Origin: a virus
Length of the DNA stretch: 64,000 nucleotides
Direction: 5' to 3' (one strand)
IMG/VR virus record: IMGVR_UViG_3300036790_000500
Span: 43,054 to 107,053 of that record
Shown here piece by piece: positions 50,417 through 57,515 of the stretch. Below the pieces are notes generated by a model. It had not been told where the DNA came from, ran no database searches, and was given only the letters and a program-made list of their open reading frames with translations. How positions within the stretch are numbered: position 1 is the first letter of the stretch; each line of letters starts with the position of its first letter. Made by a program: the position numbers and the translations under genes.

Positions 50417-52168
50417 ATGAGTGAGAATCTGATTAGGGAAATGTCCCGGGACGTGGTTCAGCAGAACCTCCTTAAGGAGGGGAAGCGAATCCACGCCAAG
50501 TGGCAGAAGACGGGCCTCCTCGAGGGCCTCGACGACAAGCGCGGCGCGATGATTGCCCGCCTCATGGAGAACCAACTCAAGGAGTTCCTCCTCAAGGAGA
50601 ACTCCACCCAGAGCGACATCATTGGCTTCCAGAACGTGGCCTTTCCCATCATCCGGCGCGTGTTCGCCGGTCTGATTGCGAACGAACTCGTCTCGGTCCA
50701 GCCGATGAGCCTGCCCTCGGGTCTGCTCTTCTACATGGACTACCGGTACGACACGCAGAAGGCCGGTGACCAGGCGGACAACTTCGCCACGGGCGGCTCT
50801 ATCTTCGGTGACCGCAACTCGCTTCAGGACGCCAAGGGCTCGGGCGGCCCGTACAACTACTCGCCGTCCTTCTCGCTCCGTGAGCGCGTCTCGACGGCGA
50901 CCTTCTCGGCCTCGTTCGCAGTGCCGACCATCGTCGACATCGAGTGGGACCCGGAGTTGTCGGCGTCGATGACGCCGACTCCGGCCGGATTCGCGAAGAT
51001 GACCGTGACGAACGGCTACGCGGCGCTCGTTGCGTCGGGTGGCCTCTCGTCGGCGGCCGAACTGAAGATGGCGGTGCCGGTCTCCGGTACCTCGACCTCC
51101 TGGGCCTACGTGTCGCCGGGTAACTCCAGCAACACGGACGGCGTGCCGGTCCAGTTCGCGCAGGCCGCCGGCGTCGGTGGCCTCCACGTCTATCGTCGGT
51201 TCACCAAGGTGGCCCCGAACGGCGTCGACCTGACCTTCATCGTCTCAGGCACTGCCGCTGACGTGAACGGCGCCGCCGCAGGCGGTCCCGCGGGCGCCGC
51301 GGCCATCAAACTCAGTTGGCCCATCGCGCCGACCCTCACGGGCGGCACCTCGGGCACCCTGACGCTCGATGCGAACGAGTCGGACCTCGGCGGCCCGGCG
51401 ATGCCGGTCATTCCGCAACTCGACTTCCAGATTCAGTCGGTGGCTGTCACCGCCAAGAGCCGTAAACTCAAGGCGCAGTGGACTCCGGAACTGGCTCAGG
51501 ACCTCGCTGCGTACCAGAACCTGGACGCTGAAGTTGAGTTGACCCAGGTCCTCTCGGAGCAGATTGCTCTCGAGATTGACCGTGAAATCCTCGCGGAACT
51601 TCTGTTCCGGGCGACGGGCGCGAACTACTACTGGTCGCGCGCTCCGGGCAGGTTCCTGGACAAGACGACGGGCAGCCAGGTCACGGGCGCGACCTTCACC
51701 GGTACGGTCCGTGAGTGGTACGAGACCCTAATCGAGTGCATCATCGACGTTGGCAACCAGATTCAGCGGAAGACGCTCCGCGGAGCCGCGAACTTCCTCG
51801 TGACGTCCCCGGACGTCTCGACGATTCTCGAGGCCTCGGTGCTCTACAAGCCGATTTACGACGCCACGGACACGATGCAGACCACGATGGGAATCGGTAC
51901 CGAGAAGATTGGTACCATGTCGCAGCGGTACACGGTCTACAAGGACCCGTACTTCCCCCGCAACAAGATTCTCATCGGGTACAAGGGCTCGAGTTTCCTC
52001 GAGACGGGCTTCGTCTACGCCCCGTACGTGCCGCTCATCGTGACTCCGGTCATCTACAAGTACGATGACCTTACTCCGACGAAGGGCGTCATGACGAGGT
52101 ACGCGAAGCAGTTGGTCAGGAGTGACTTCTACGGTACCCTTACCGTCCAAGACATGAACTACCCGTGA
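50417..52168 (+). CDS. gp23: Major capsid protein gp23
   Basis: 583 residues of the HK97-fold T4 gp23 type. FQNVAFPIIRRVFAGLIANELVSVQPMSLPSGLLFYMDYRYDTQ is the highly conserved gp23 N-arm and P-domain start. TPELAQDLAAYQNLDAEVELTQVLSEQIALEIDREIL is the spine helix region, and FLVTSPDVSTILEA, FETGFVYAPYVPL and MTRYAKQLVRSDFYGTLTVQD are late blocks. LKE (residues 59-61) near the expected position is a plausible gp21 cleavage site, as E65 in T4. Residues about 190-310 form a beta-rich Gly/Ala insertion. An intrinsic terminator follows. Confidence 0.94.
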   Translation: MSENLIREMSRDVVQQNLLKEGKRIHAKWQKTGLLEGLDDKRGAMIARLMENQLKEFLLKENSTQSDIIGFQNVAFPIIRRVFAGLIANELVSVQPMSLPSGLLFYMDYRYDTQKAGDQADNFATGGSIFGDRNSLQDAKGSGGPYNYSPSFSLRERVSTATFSASFAVPTIVDIEWDPELSASMTPTPAGFAKMTVTNGYAALVASGGLSSAAELKMAVPVSGTSTSWAYVSPGNSSNTDGVPVQFAQAAGVGGLHVYRRFTKVAPNGVDLTFIVSGTAADVNGAAAGGPAGAAAIKLSWPIAPTLTGGTSGTLTLDANESDLGGPAMPVIPQLDFQIQSVAVTAKSRKLKAQWTPELAQDLAAYQNLDAEVELTQVLSEQIALEIDREILAELLFRATGANYYWSRAPGRFLDKTTGSQVTGATFTGTVREWYETLIECIIDVGNQIQRKTLRGAANFLVTSPDVSTILEASVLYKPIYDATDTMQTTMGIGTEKIGTMSQRYTVYKDPYFPRNKILIGYKGSSFLETGFVYAPYVPLIVTPVIYKYDDLTPTKGVMTRYAKQLVRSDFYGTLTVQDMNYP

Positions 52169-52175
52169 TAGCGGC

Positions 52176-52196
52176 CTAACCCAGGCAATGGGTTAG
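52176..52196 (+). terminator. Perfect 8-bp hairpin after the capsid gene
   Basis: CTAACCCA, a 5-base loop (GGCAA) and TGGGTTAG begin 7 bases after the capsid stop. No T-run follows immediately, so it may protect the 3' end or assist the terminator just downstream. Confidence 0.6.
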
Positions 52197-52202
52197 ACGG
52201 TC

Positions 52203-52240
52203 AAGGCCCGGCGGCGAGAGTCTCCGGGCCTTTGTTGTCT
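52203..52240 (+). terminator. Intrinsic terminator after the capsid gene
   Basis: A 9-bp GC-rich stem (AAGGCCCGG / CCGGGCCTT) with a 12-base loop is followed by TTGTTGTCT. This is a textbook Rho-independent terminator, separating head transcription from the downstream structural genes. Confidence 0.8.
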
Positions 52241-52271
52241 CCGCCGCATGCCTCGCTTTCGGGTACAAGGC

Positions 52272-52299
52272 GCCGGCTCGAACGCAGAGACGAGCCGGC
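52272..52299 (+). terminator. Perfect 9-bp hairpin immediately before a promoter-like motif
   Basis: GCCGGCTCG and CGAGCCGGC flank a 10-base loop (AACGCAGAGA). The motif CTACTTACCATTG begins 2 bases after the 3' arm. No T-run follows. It may be a boundary element rather than a true terminator. Confidence 0.5.
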
Positions 52300-52300
52300 C

Positions 52301-52313
52301 CTACTTACCATTG
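52301..52313 (+). promoter_or_regulatory. Candidate late promoter motif (CTACTTACCATTG)
   Basis: Matches CTACTTA of the site at 38,550. It sits in an intergenic region between the capsid terminator and the next operon, where a new promoter is expected. Confidence 0.45.
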
Positions 52314-52406
52314 CTCTCTCTCTCTAACAGTAGCATACTGCATCTTTACAGAGTGAAGTGACCTGTCCCGAGCGAAGGCCTTCGGTGCCGGTCTCGGGGT
52401 ATCAAC

Positions 52407-52553
52407 TTGCTCTCCCAAACCACTCAATTCGTTCATCTCCTGGTCACCGTCGTGACCCTCTGGGTGGTGGTCCGTCGTGGCCAGGCCCCGTCCCTCGACG
52501 CCACGAGCGTCCGCCGCTGTGAGCGCTGCCGAGGAGCCCTTCGATGCCGATGA
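52407..52553 (+). CDS. Possible 48-aa membrane protein with Cys knuckle
   Basis: A 48-codon frame from TTG 52407 (CGGGGT about 8 bases upstream) reads LLSQTTQFVHLLVTVVTLWVVVRR..., a single membrane helix followed by arginines, and ends with CERCRGALRCR, a possible zinc knuckle. Its stop overlaps the start region of the repeat protein. The TTG start and short length make this uncertain, but the hydrophobic helix plus Cys cluster is unlikely by chance. Confidence 0.38.
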   Translation: MLSQTTQFVHLLVTVVTLWVVVRRGQAPSLDATSVRRCERCRGALRCR

Positions 52554-54100
52554 GCACCCCGTCCCCGACCACCGTGACGCTGCTCTCGGGCAGCACCACC
52601 GAAACCACCTCGGGTGGCACGCCCAACGGTAGGTCCAACCCGACCTGGGTGACCGGCTCGGTTTACGTCCTGAACCAAACGGCCGGCGGCGCGGCCTCCA
52701 ACGTCGTCGCCAACAGCGGCTCCGTCGTGGGCCTGCTCATGGGCGGCCAACCGGTCTCGACCGGCAATCCGGTCGTCGTCACTGGCAGCGTCTACGTCAT
52801 CAATCCATCGGGCGGCGGCTCCGGCGGCAACATTACGTCACAGAGCGGAAGCGTCACCGGCCTGCTCATGGGTGGCCAACCGGTGGCGGGCGCCAATCCC
52901 CTCTGGGTGACCGGCTCCGTGGGCCTTACCAACTCACCGGCCTCCACCACAGTCATCTCTGGAAGCGTCTCGGGGCTCCTCGTTGGAGGGCAGCCGAACT
53001 CCCAGGCCAACCCGCTTCCGGCGCTACACGTCAGCGGCTCCGTGACCGGTCTCCTGGTCGGGGGACTTGGCGTCTCGACCGCGAACCCCGTGCCGGTGGT
53101 CCAAGAGGGAACGGTCACGGTCACGGGGTCAATAGGCTTCACCCAGGGAATCGCGATAACGGCGCTTCCCAGTGTCACGGTCAGCAACTTCCCTGCGACG
53201 CAGGCAATCACCGGTAGCGTCGGGTTGACCGCCGCGGTCACCGTCGCCAATCCGCAGACCACTGTGACGACCGTCTCCGGCTCCGTGGCCGGGTTGCTCC
53301 AGGGCGGTCAGGTCGTCTCGACGGCCAATCCGCTTCCCATCACGGGTTCCGTCTACATCATAAATCCGTCGGGGGGAGCCGGAGGAAGCGTTACCGCGCA
53401 GAGCGGCTCGGTCACCGGTCTCCTCATGGGTGGACTGCCTGTCTCCAGCGGCAACCCGCTCTGGGTCACCGGGTCCGTCTATGTCTTGGACCCAGGCGGC
53501 GGAGCGGGAGGCAGCGTGACGGTGCAGTCCGGCTCCGTCACCGGCCTGTTGGTCGGCGGCCAGCCCGTCTCCGCCGCCGACCCCGTCCCCGTCTCCCAAC
53601 AGGGGACCGTCACCGTCACCGGCTCCGTCGGCTTCACCCAGGGTGTCGCGGTCACCAACTTCCCCGTCACCCAGAACGTGGCCTCCGGCTCGGTCGTCGG
53701 ACTGCTCATCGGCGGCGTCCCGGTAAATTCCACGAATTGGGTGCCTGTGCAGGACGTGGCCGGCACGCTGGCCGACGAGACGGGCGTCGTTCGGACCGTC
53801 AACCGGTCGTTCGCCAATGCGACGACGTCCGGAAACACCCAGGTCGTCGCGGCCCAGGGAGCCGGCGTTCGCATCCGGGTCATCGCGGTCCACGTCATGA
53901 CGGACACCGCCATGGCCATAAAGTTTCAGTCCGCGACGAGCGACATCTCGGCCGGAATGGTCCTGGCGGCAAACGGAGGCTACGTGAAGCAGGAGAACGA
54001 ACACGGCTGGTTTCAGACGGCGGCGAACGCCGCTCTGAACATTAACCTCGGGGTAAACGGCAACGTCGGCGTCGATGTGGTCTGGGTACAGGCGACCTGA
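52544..54100 (+). CDS. Repeat-containing virion/fibre protein, long paralogue
   Basis: 518 residues starting at ATG 52544 (or 52550). Eight copies of an SGSVxGLLxGGxPVxxxNP repeat, interspersed with VTGSVYVxNPSGG and VTVTGSxGFTQG strands, span residues 58-398. A C-terminal domain of about 120 residues (GAGVRIRVIAVHVMTDTAMAIKF...HGWFQTAANAALNINLGVNGNVGVDVVWV) is shared with the protein at 16,596. The repeats suggest an extended beta-structured stalk, as in phage whiskers or head fibres; the position after the capsid gene favours a head or neck fibre. Confidence 0.62.
   Translation: MPMSTPSPTTVTLLSGSTTETTSGGTPNGRSNPTWVTGSVYVLNQTAGGAASNVVANSGSVVGLLMGGQPVSTGNPVVVTGSVYVINPSGGGSGGNITSQSGSVTGLLMGGQPVAGANPLWVTGSVGLTNSPASTTVISGSVSGLLVGGQPNSQANPLPALHVSGSVTGLLVGGLGVSTANPVPVVQEGTVTVTGSIGFTQGIAITALPSVTVSNFPATQAITGSVGLTAAVTVANPQTTVTTVSGSVAGLLQGGQVVSTANPLPITGSVYIINPSGGAGGSVTAQSGSVTGLLMGGLPVSSGNPLWVTGSVYVLDPGGGAGGSVTVQSGSVTGLLVGGQPVSAADPVPVSQQGTVTVTGSVGFTQGVAVTNFPVTQNVASGSVVGLLIGGVPVNSTNWVPVQDVAGTLADETGVVRTVNRSFANATTSGNTQVVAAQGAGVRIRVIAVHVMTDTAMAIKFQSATSDISAGMVLAANGGYVKQENEHGWFQTAANAALNINLGVNGNVGVDVVWVQAT
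52715..53737 (+). repeat. Eight in-frame SGS-LL-GG repeats
   Basis: Eight diverged copies, for example SGSVVGLLMGGQPVSTGNP, SGSVTGLLVGGLGVSTANP and SGSVTGLLVGGQPVSAADP, separated by variable beta linkers. Two further copies occur in the gene at 16,596. The DNA copies are diverged, so this is an old protein repeat rather than a recent DNA tandem. Confidence 0.75.
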
Positions 54101-54102
54101 GC

Positions 54103-54900
54103 ATGGCGTTAACCACACGAGACGGGCTCATCGCGGCCTTGGCCGGCAGCCAGGACATGACGTATTACAAGTCGGCCTCACGCACCACGGTCGCCGGCGT
54201 CTGGTTCTCCATGTTTGACCTCGCGGGAAACCCCGGAGCGGGCGTGCTAGCGGGCACGAGCACCGCCGCCGGCGTTGTACCCGATGACACCGTTCCCGGA
54301 ACGATTCCCGTGAACTCCTTCTCGGGCAGCAACACCGGGTACGTCTCGAACGTCGATTACGGGTCATCCGTGGCGTGTCGTTTTCGGGTCTATGACATGC
54401 TCTTCAAGGCGGGCGCGTTCACCTTTAGCGCCAGCGGAACCCTCTCCGGTCAGCCGAGTTACTCGTCTCGGGTCCCCGGCGGAGACTACGACGGCCTCCA
54501 GATTTGGCTGGAGACGGTCACGGCGTTCACGGGAAACCAGAGCATTAACATAACGTACACCAATCAGAGCGGCGTTGTGAAGAGCACCGGAGTGATAGCG
54601 ACGGGTGCCGCTCCGACCGTCGGCCGCCTGTTCCAGGTCCCACTCGCCGCGGGAGACACGGGAGTGCAACAGATAAACGGGGTCGTTTCGACGGTCGCTA
54701 CGGTGGGAACGTTCAACGTCCTCGTCCTTCGTCGGCTCGTCTCCTGTCGGGTGCGAATGGTCAACGACGGCGGCGTCAAGGGTCCCGACCTGACCGGGCT
54801 TCCCATAGTCTATTCCAACAGCGCTCTCTACGTGATGGTGGCCACCGACAGCACCGCGACCGGCGTTCCTGAACTGCAAATCTCGGTCATCAACGGTTAA
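54103..54900 (+). CDS. Virion protein, tandem paralogue 1
   Basis: 265 residues. It is clearly paralogous to the following gene over its whole length: shared blocks include LSGQPSYSSR, YDMLFKxG, TAFTG, TYTNQSGV, SGDTGVQ, ATVGTFNVLVLRRL and GVKGPDLTGLP. The product is all-beta with a final GLP...SALYVMV strand. It lies between the repeat protein and neck genes, and is likely a head decoration or neck-associated protein. Function unknown. Confidence 0.6.
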   Translation: MALTTRDGLIAALAGSQDMTYYKSASRTTVAGVWFSMFDLAGNPGAGVLAGTSTAAGVVPDDTVPGTIPVNSFSGSNTGYVSNVDYGSSVACRFRVYDMLFKAGAFTFSASGTLSGQPSYSSRVPGGDYDGLQIWLETVTAFTGNQSINITYTNQSGVVKSTGVIATGAAPTVGRLFQVPLAAGDTGVQQINGVVSTVATVGTFNVLVLRRLVSCRVRMVNDGGVKGPDLTGLPIVYSNSALYVMVATDSTATGVPELQISVING

Positions 54901-54906
54901 GCCCAA

Positions 54907-55695
54907 ATGCCTCTCACGACGCAGGCAGAGTTACTTCAGGCGATGAATCGACAGCAGGACCTGCAGTACGTTAAGACGGCGTCCGCGACCTCGGTCGCCG
55001 CGACGTGGTGCTCCCTCTTTAACCTCGCTGGGATTCCCGTCGCGGGAACGCTCTCCGGTTCCGTCGCCGTCGTGCCGACCAGTGCGACGACGGGGTGTCC
55101 CTCCATTCAGCCCTTCACGGGAAGCACCGGCTACATCACGACCGTTGAGCACGGCTGCTCCGTCGCCACCCGCTGGCGGCTCTATGACATGCTCTTCAAG
55201 ACGGGGACGCAGAACGTCCTCAGCACGGGTACCCTCTCCGGCCAGCCGAGTTACTCCAGTCGGATACCGAACGGCGACTATGCCGGAACCCAGATATGGA
55301 TTGAGGCCGTGACGGCCTTCACGGGGGTTCCCGCGTTCACCGTGACTTACACGAACCAGAGCGGCGTGACAGGACAGACAACGGGCGGCGTGGTCGCCCC
55401 GTCCGCCCTAAAGTTAGCGAACATGTTTCAGATGCCCCTGGCGTCGGGAGACACGGGTGTGCAGAGGATAGAGAGCGTCGCCTGCGGCACCGCCACGGTC
55501 GGGACGTTCAATGTTCTGGTCCTCCGACGCCTTCTCTCGGGCAGGGTCGTCACGCCCGACGATAGCGGCGTCAAGGGTCCCGACCTGACCGGGCTGCCGC
55601 AGGTCTACGCCACCAGCGCTCTCTACGTGATGGTGGCACCGGACAGCACGTCCACGGGGGTCCCTGAGTTCGTCTTCGACGTCTGCAGCGGGTGA
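54907..55695 (+). CDS. Virion protein, tandem paralogue 2
   Basis: 262 residues; the second copy of a tandem duplication with the preceding gene, separated by six bases. N-termini (LTTRDGLIAAL and LTTQAELLQAM) and C-termini (STATGVPELQISV and STSTGVPEFVFDV) align end to end. The divergence suggests distinct positions on the virion. Function unknown. Confidence 0.6.
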   Translation: MPLTTQAELLQAMNRQQDLQYVKTASATSVAATWCSLFNLAGIPVAGTLSGSVAVVPTSATTGCPSIQPFTGSTGYITTVEHGCSVATRWRLYDMLFKTGTQNVLSTGTLSGQPSYSSRIPNGDYAGTQIWIEAVTAFTGVPAFTVTYTNQSGVTGQTTGGVVAPSALKLANMFQMPLASGDTGVQRIESVACGTATVGTFNVLVLRRLLSGRVVTPDDSGVKGPDLTGLPQVYATSALYVMVAPDSTSTGVPEFVFDVCSG

Positions 55696-55698
55696 CGA

Positions 55699-55881
55699 GT
55701 GGCGCAACTATTCCTTCAAAGCCCCGGATTCGCGGCGGAACAGGCCGACAGCGGAACCACTCTGTTGTTAAGCCTGGGAACGTATTCGACAATCGTTGAC
55801 AGCGAGTTGTTCTCCGCTCCCGCTCCACCGCCGCCGGTAGGCAGCACGGCCGTCCTCATGCCCTGCCTCGACTGCGGATAA
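55699..55881 (+). CDS. Small protein of unknown function (60 aa)
   Basis: 60 residues from GTG 55699, three bases after the previous stop. It has a hydrophobic middle (TTLLLSLGTYSTIV), a Pro-rich stretch (APAPPPP) and ends in CLDCG. Followed by the promoter-motif gap. No family recognised. Confidence 0.42.
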   Translation: MAQLFLQSPGFAAEQADSGTTLLLSLGTYSTIVDSELFSAPAPPPPVGSTAVLMPCLDCG

Positions 55882-55907
55882 AAACGGTCCGTCTCCCCGT
55901 TCGACGG

Positions 55908-55918
55908 CTATTTTAATG
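55908..55918 (+). promoter_or_regulatory. Candidate late promoter motif (CTATTTTAATG)
   Basis: It begins directly after the 3' arm of a short 5-bp stem (CCGTC/GACGG, 55889-55907) and 15 bases before ATG 55923. No Shine-Dalgarno lies between, so the transcript could be nearly leaderless, as at the gp25 gene. Confidence 0.38.
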
Positions 55919-55922
55919 AACC

Positions 55923-56261
55923 ATGGCCAGCGAAGCCCAGTTCAATACCACCGCCGTCTCGGGCTCGGACCAGCACTGGTTGGTCGCAAGCACCGTCAGC
56001 ACGACCCTCATTCTCTCGGCCTCCCAGGAGCAGCGGAGCCACGCGTCAATCTTCAATGACAGCCCGGCCACCCTCTACTTGAAGTTCGGTTCAGACTCGA
56101 GCATGGCGACCGGCTCGTCCGGCGTCTGGGACGTCAAGTTGACCTCTGGAACGTACTTCGAACTGCCGAAGCCCGAGTGGCAGGGCGAGGTCTGGGGCTC
56201 CTGGGACAGCGGCTCGGCGGGCGGCTTCGCTCGCGTCTTGCAACTCGGAACTCCTCGCTGA
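55923..56261 (+). CDS. Small beta-rich virion protein (112 aa)
   Basis: 112 residues. VSTTLILSASQEQRSHASIFNDSPATLYLKFGSDSS and VKLTSGTYFELPKPEWQGEVWGSWDSGSAGGFARVLQL form a compact beta sandwich that resembles small head or tail decoration proteins (the N-S/D-S-x-x-x-LYLKFG pattern occurs in such domains). The stop shares TGATG with the next microORF. Confidence 0.5.
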   Translation: MASEAQFNTTAVSGSDQHWLVASTVSTTLILSASQEQRSHASIFNDSPATLYLKFGSDSSMATGSSGVWDVKLTSGTYFELPKPEWQGEVWGSWDSGSAGGFARVLQLGTPR

Positions 56262-56338
56262 TGCCGCTTTTTAAGCCCGGTCAACCCATCGCGAGCATCC
56301 TCCGCCCCGTGGACAAGTCCAAGGGCGGTAAGCGCTGA
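56261..56338 (+). CDS. 25-residue basic microprotein
   Basis: ATG 56261 overlaps the preceding stop (TGATG), and the frame runs 25 codons (MPLFKPGQPIASILRP then Lys/Gly-rich end) to a stop 3 bases before the next gene. It fills the gap exactly, which suggests a real coupled microORF. Function unknown. Confidence 0.42.
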   Translation: MPLFKPGQPIASILRPVDKSKGGKR

Positions 56339-56341
56339 GCC

Positions 56342-57499
56342 ATGCCCTTCACTCCCGGTTCAACTGCCTTCGGTGTTTACGACAACGACGCGATGTTCGC
56401 GTCCGATGCGGACCACATCGTGAAGTACGTTTCGGTGAAACTCGGCGGCGGATTGCCTCCGATAGTCGGACCGGACGGGACCCACGTACAGGTGGAACTC
56501 TCGTCGTCGGACATCTACACATGCTTCGAGGAGGCAACGGTCGAGTACTCCGCCATCGTGAACGCCTATCAGGCGAAGTCCGCGATGGCCTCGTATCTCG
56601 GGTCCAACACAGGCTCGTTGACCGGTGGACAGAACCGGTATCCGGCCAACTCGCTTGAGTGGGCCCGACGGCAGGCCCAGCCCTTCGGTGAGGAGGCCTA
56701 CGTCGGCGGCAATCGCACGCTCTATAGCGCTTCAATTCAACTCCAACCGGGCGTGCAGGACTACGACCTCCAGGAACTCCTGAACCCGACCGGGTCGGAC
56801 GGGTCCCCCTGTCGAATCATCGTTCGTAAGATATTCCACTTCTCTCCGTTCGCGACCGCGCGCTTCTTTGGAACGACCGCGGCCATCAACTACCTGAACG
56901 GCCAGTTCAACTTTCAGAGTTTCACGCCGGAGTCGGTCTTCTACATGCTCCCGGTCTGGGAGGACGTCCTTCGCGGGGCCCAGTTTGAACTCTCGAACAA
57001 GGTTCGACGGTCCAACTACAGTTTCGAGATGCACGGGCCGGACAACGTTCTGAAGGTCCTTCCCTGTCCGAACTGCGACAACACGATGTTCCTGACCTAC
57101 AACCTCATGGACATGTCCATCGAGCCGGTCGACCCGAACGACCCGATGACGTACGGGGTGTCCAACCTCAGCGACATTCCGTTCGGCAACATCTCGTACT
57201 CGAGCATCAACTCAATCGGTCGACAGTGGATATGGAAGATGTCTCTCTCCTACGCTAAGGAGGTCCTCGGTCTTATTCGTCGAAAGATGCTGACCGTGCC
57301 CATCCCGGGCGGTGACCTCCAACTCGACGGCAGCGACCTGGTGAACGACTCTCGCCAGGAGATGGACGCGCTGCGCGGGGAACTCCGGGACCTACTGGAC
57401 TCCATGACCTACGACAAGTTGGCCGCCAAGGAGGCCGAGCAGGCCGCGAACCTGACTCGGTTGCTGAGCGGGGTCCCGATGCGGATATACACCGGCTGA
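56342..57499 (+). CDS. Neck/head-completion protein (gp13-like?)
   Basis: 385 residues. ELSSSDIYTCFEEATVEYSAIVNAYQAKSAMASYLGSNTGS and the PNCDNTMFLTYNLMDMS strand resemble head-tail connector or neck proteins of T4-like phages. The C-terminus is helical (DSRQEMDALRGELRDLLDSMTYDKLAAKEAEQAANL). Position upstream of a stopper-like protein, tail terminator and sheath fits gp13 or a related neck protein, but the identification is not firm. Confidence 0.5.
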   Translation: MPFTPGSTAFGVYDNDAMFASDADHIVKYVSVKLGGGLPPIVGPDGTHVQVELSSSDIYTCFEEATVEYSAIVNAYQAKSAMASYLGSNTGSLTGGQNRYPANSLEWARRQAQPFGEEAYVGGNRTLYSASIQLQPGVQDYDLQELLNPTGSDGSPCRIIVRKIFHFSPFATARFFGTTAAINYLNGQFNFQSFTPESVFYMLPVWEDVLRGAQFELSNKVRRSNYSFEMHGPDNVLKVLPCPNCDNTMFLTYNLMDMSIEPVDPNDPMTYGVSNLSDIPFGNISYSSINSIGRQWIWKMSLSYAKEVLGLIRRKMLTVPIPGGDLQLDGSDLVNDSRQEMDALRGELRDLLDSMTYDKLAAKEAEQAANLTRLLSGVPMRIYTG

Positions 57500-57515
57500 T
57501 TTTTGAGGAGAACGA

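Larger units (their letters stand above)
52241..52406. other. Intergenic region with hairpins and a promoter-like motif
   Basis: Part of the longest non-coding gap in the window (52,169-52,406). It holds a perfect 9-bp hairpin (52272-52299), a promoter-like motif at 52301, a CTCTCTCTCT tract (52314-52323) and a third stem (CCCGAG/CTCGGG) around 52,367-52,398 enclosing an internal CGAAGGCCTTCG palindrome. No gene over 30 codons with a plausible start was found within it. Confidence 0.5.

Noticed and set aside
52272-52310. A tRNA-like look: a strong stem followed by a sequence ending in CCA
   Set aside because: No T-loop, anticodon arm or acceptor pairing; only one simple hairpin is present.
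52314-52323. CTCTCTCTCT tract as a microsatellite of interest
   Set aside because: Too short to mean more than a local low-complexity run.
53129-54118. A 329-codon antisense frame opposite the repeat protein
   Set aside because: Its Gly/Asp/Arg repetition simply mirrors the sense-strand repeats.
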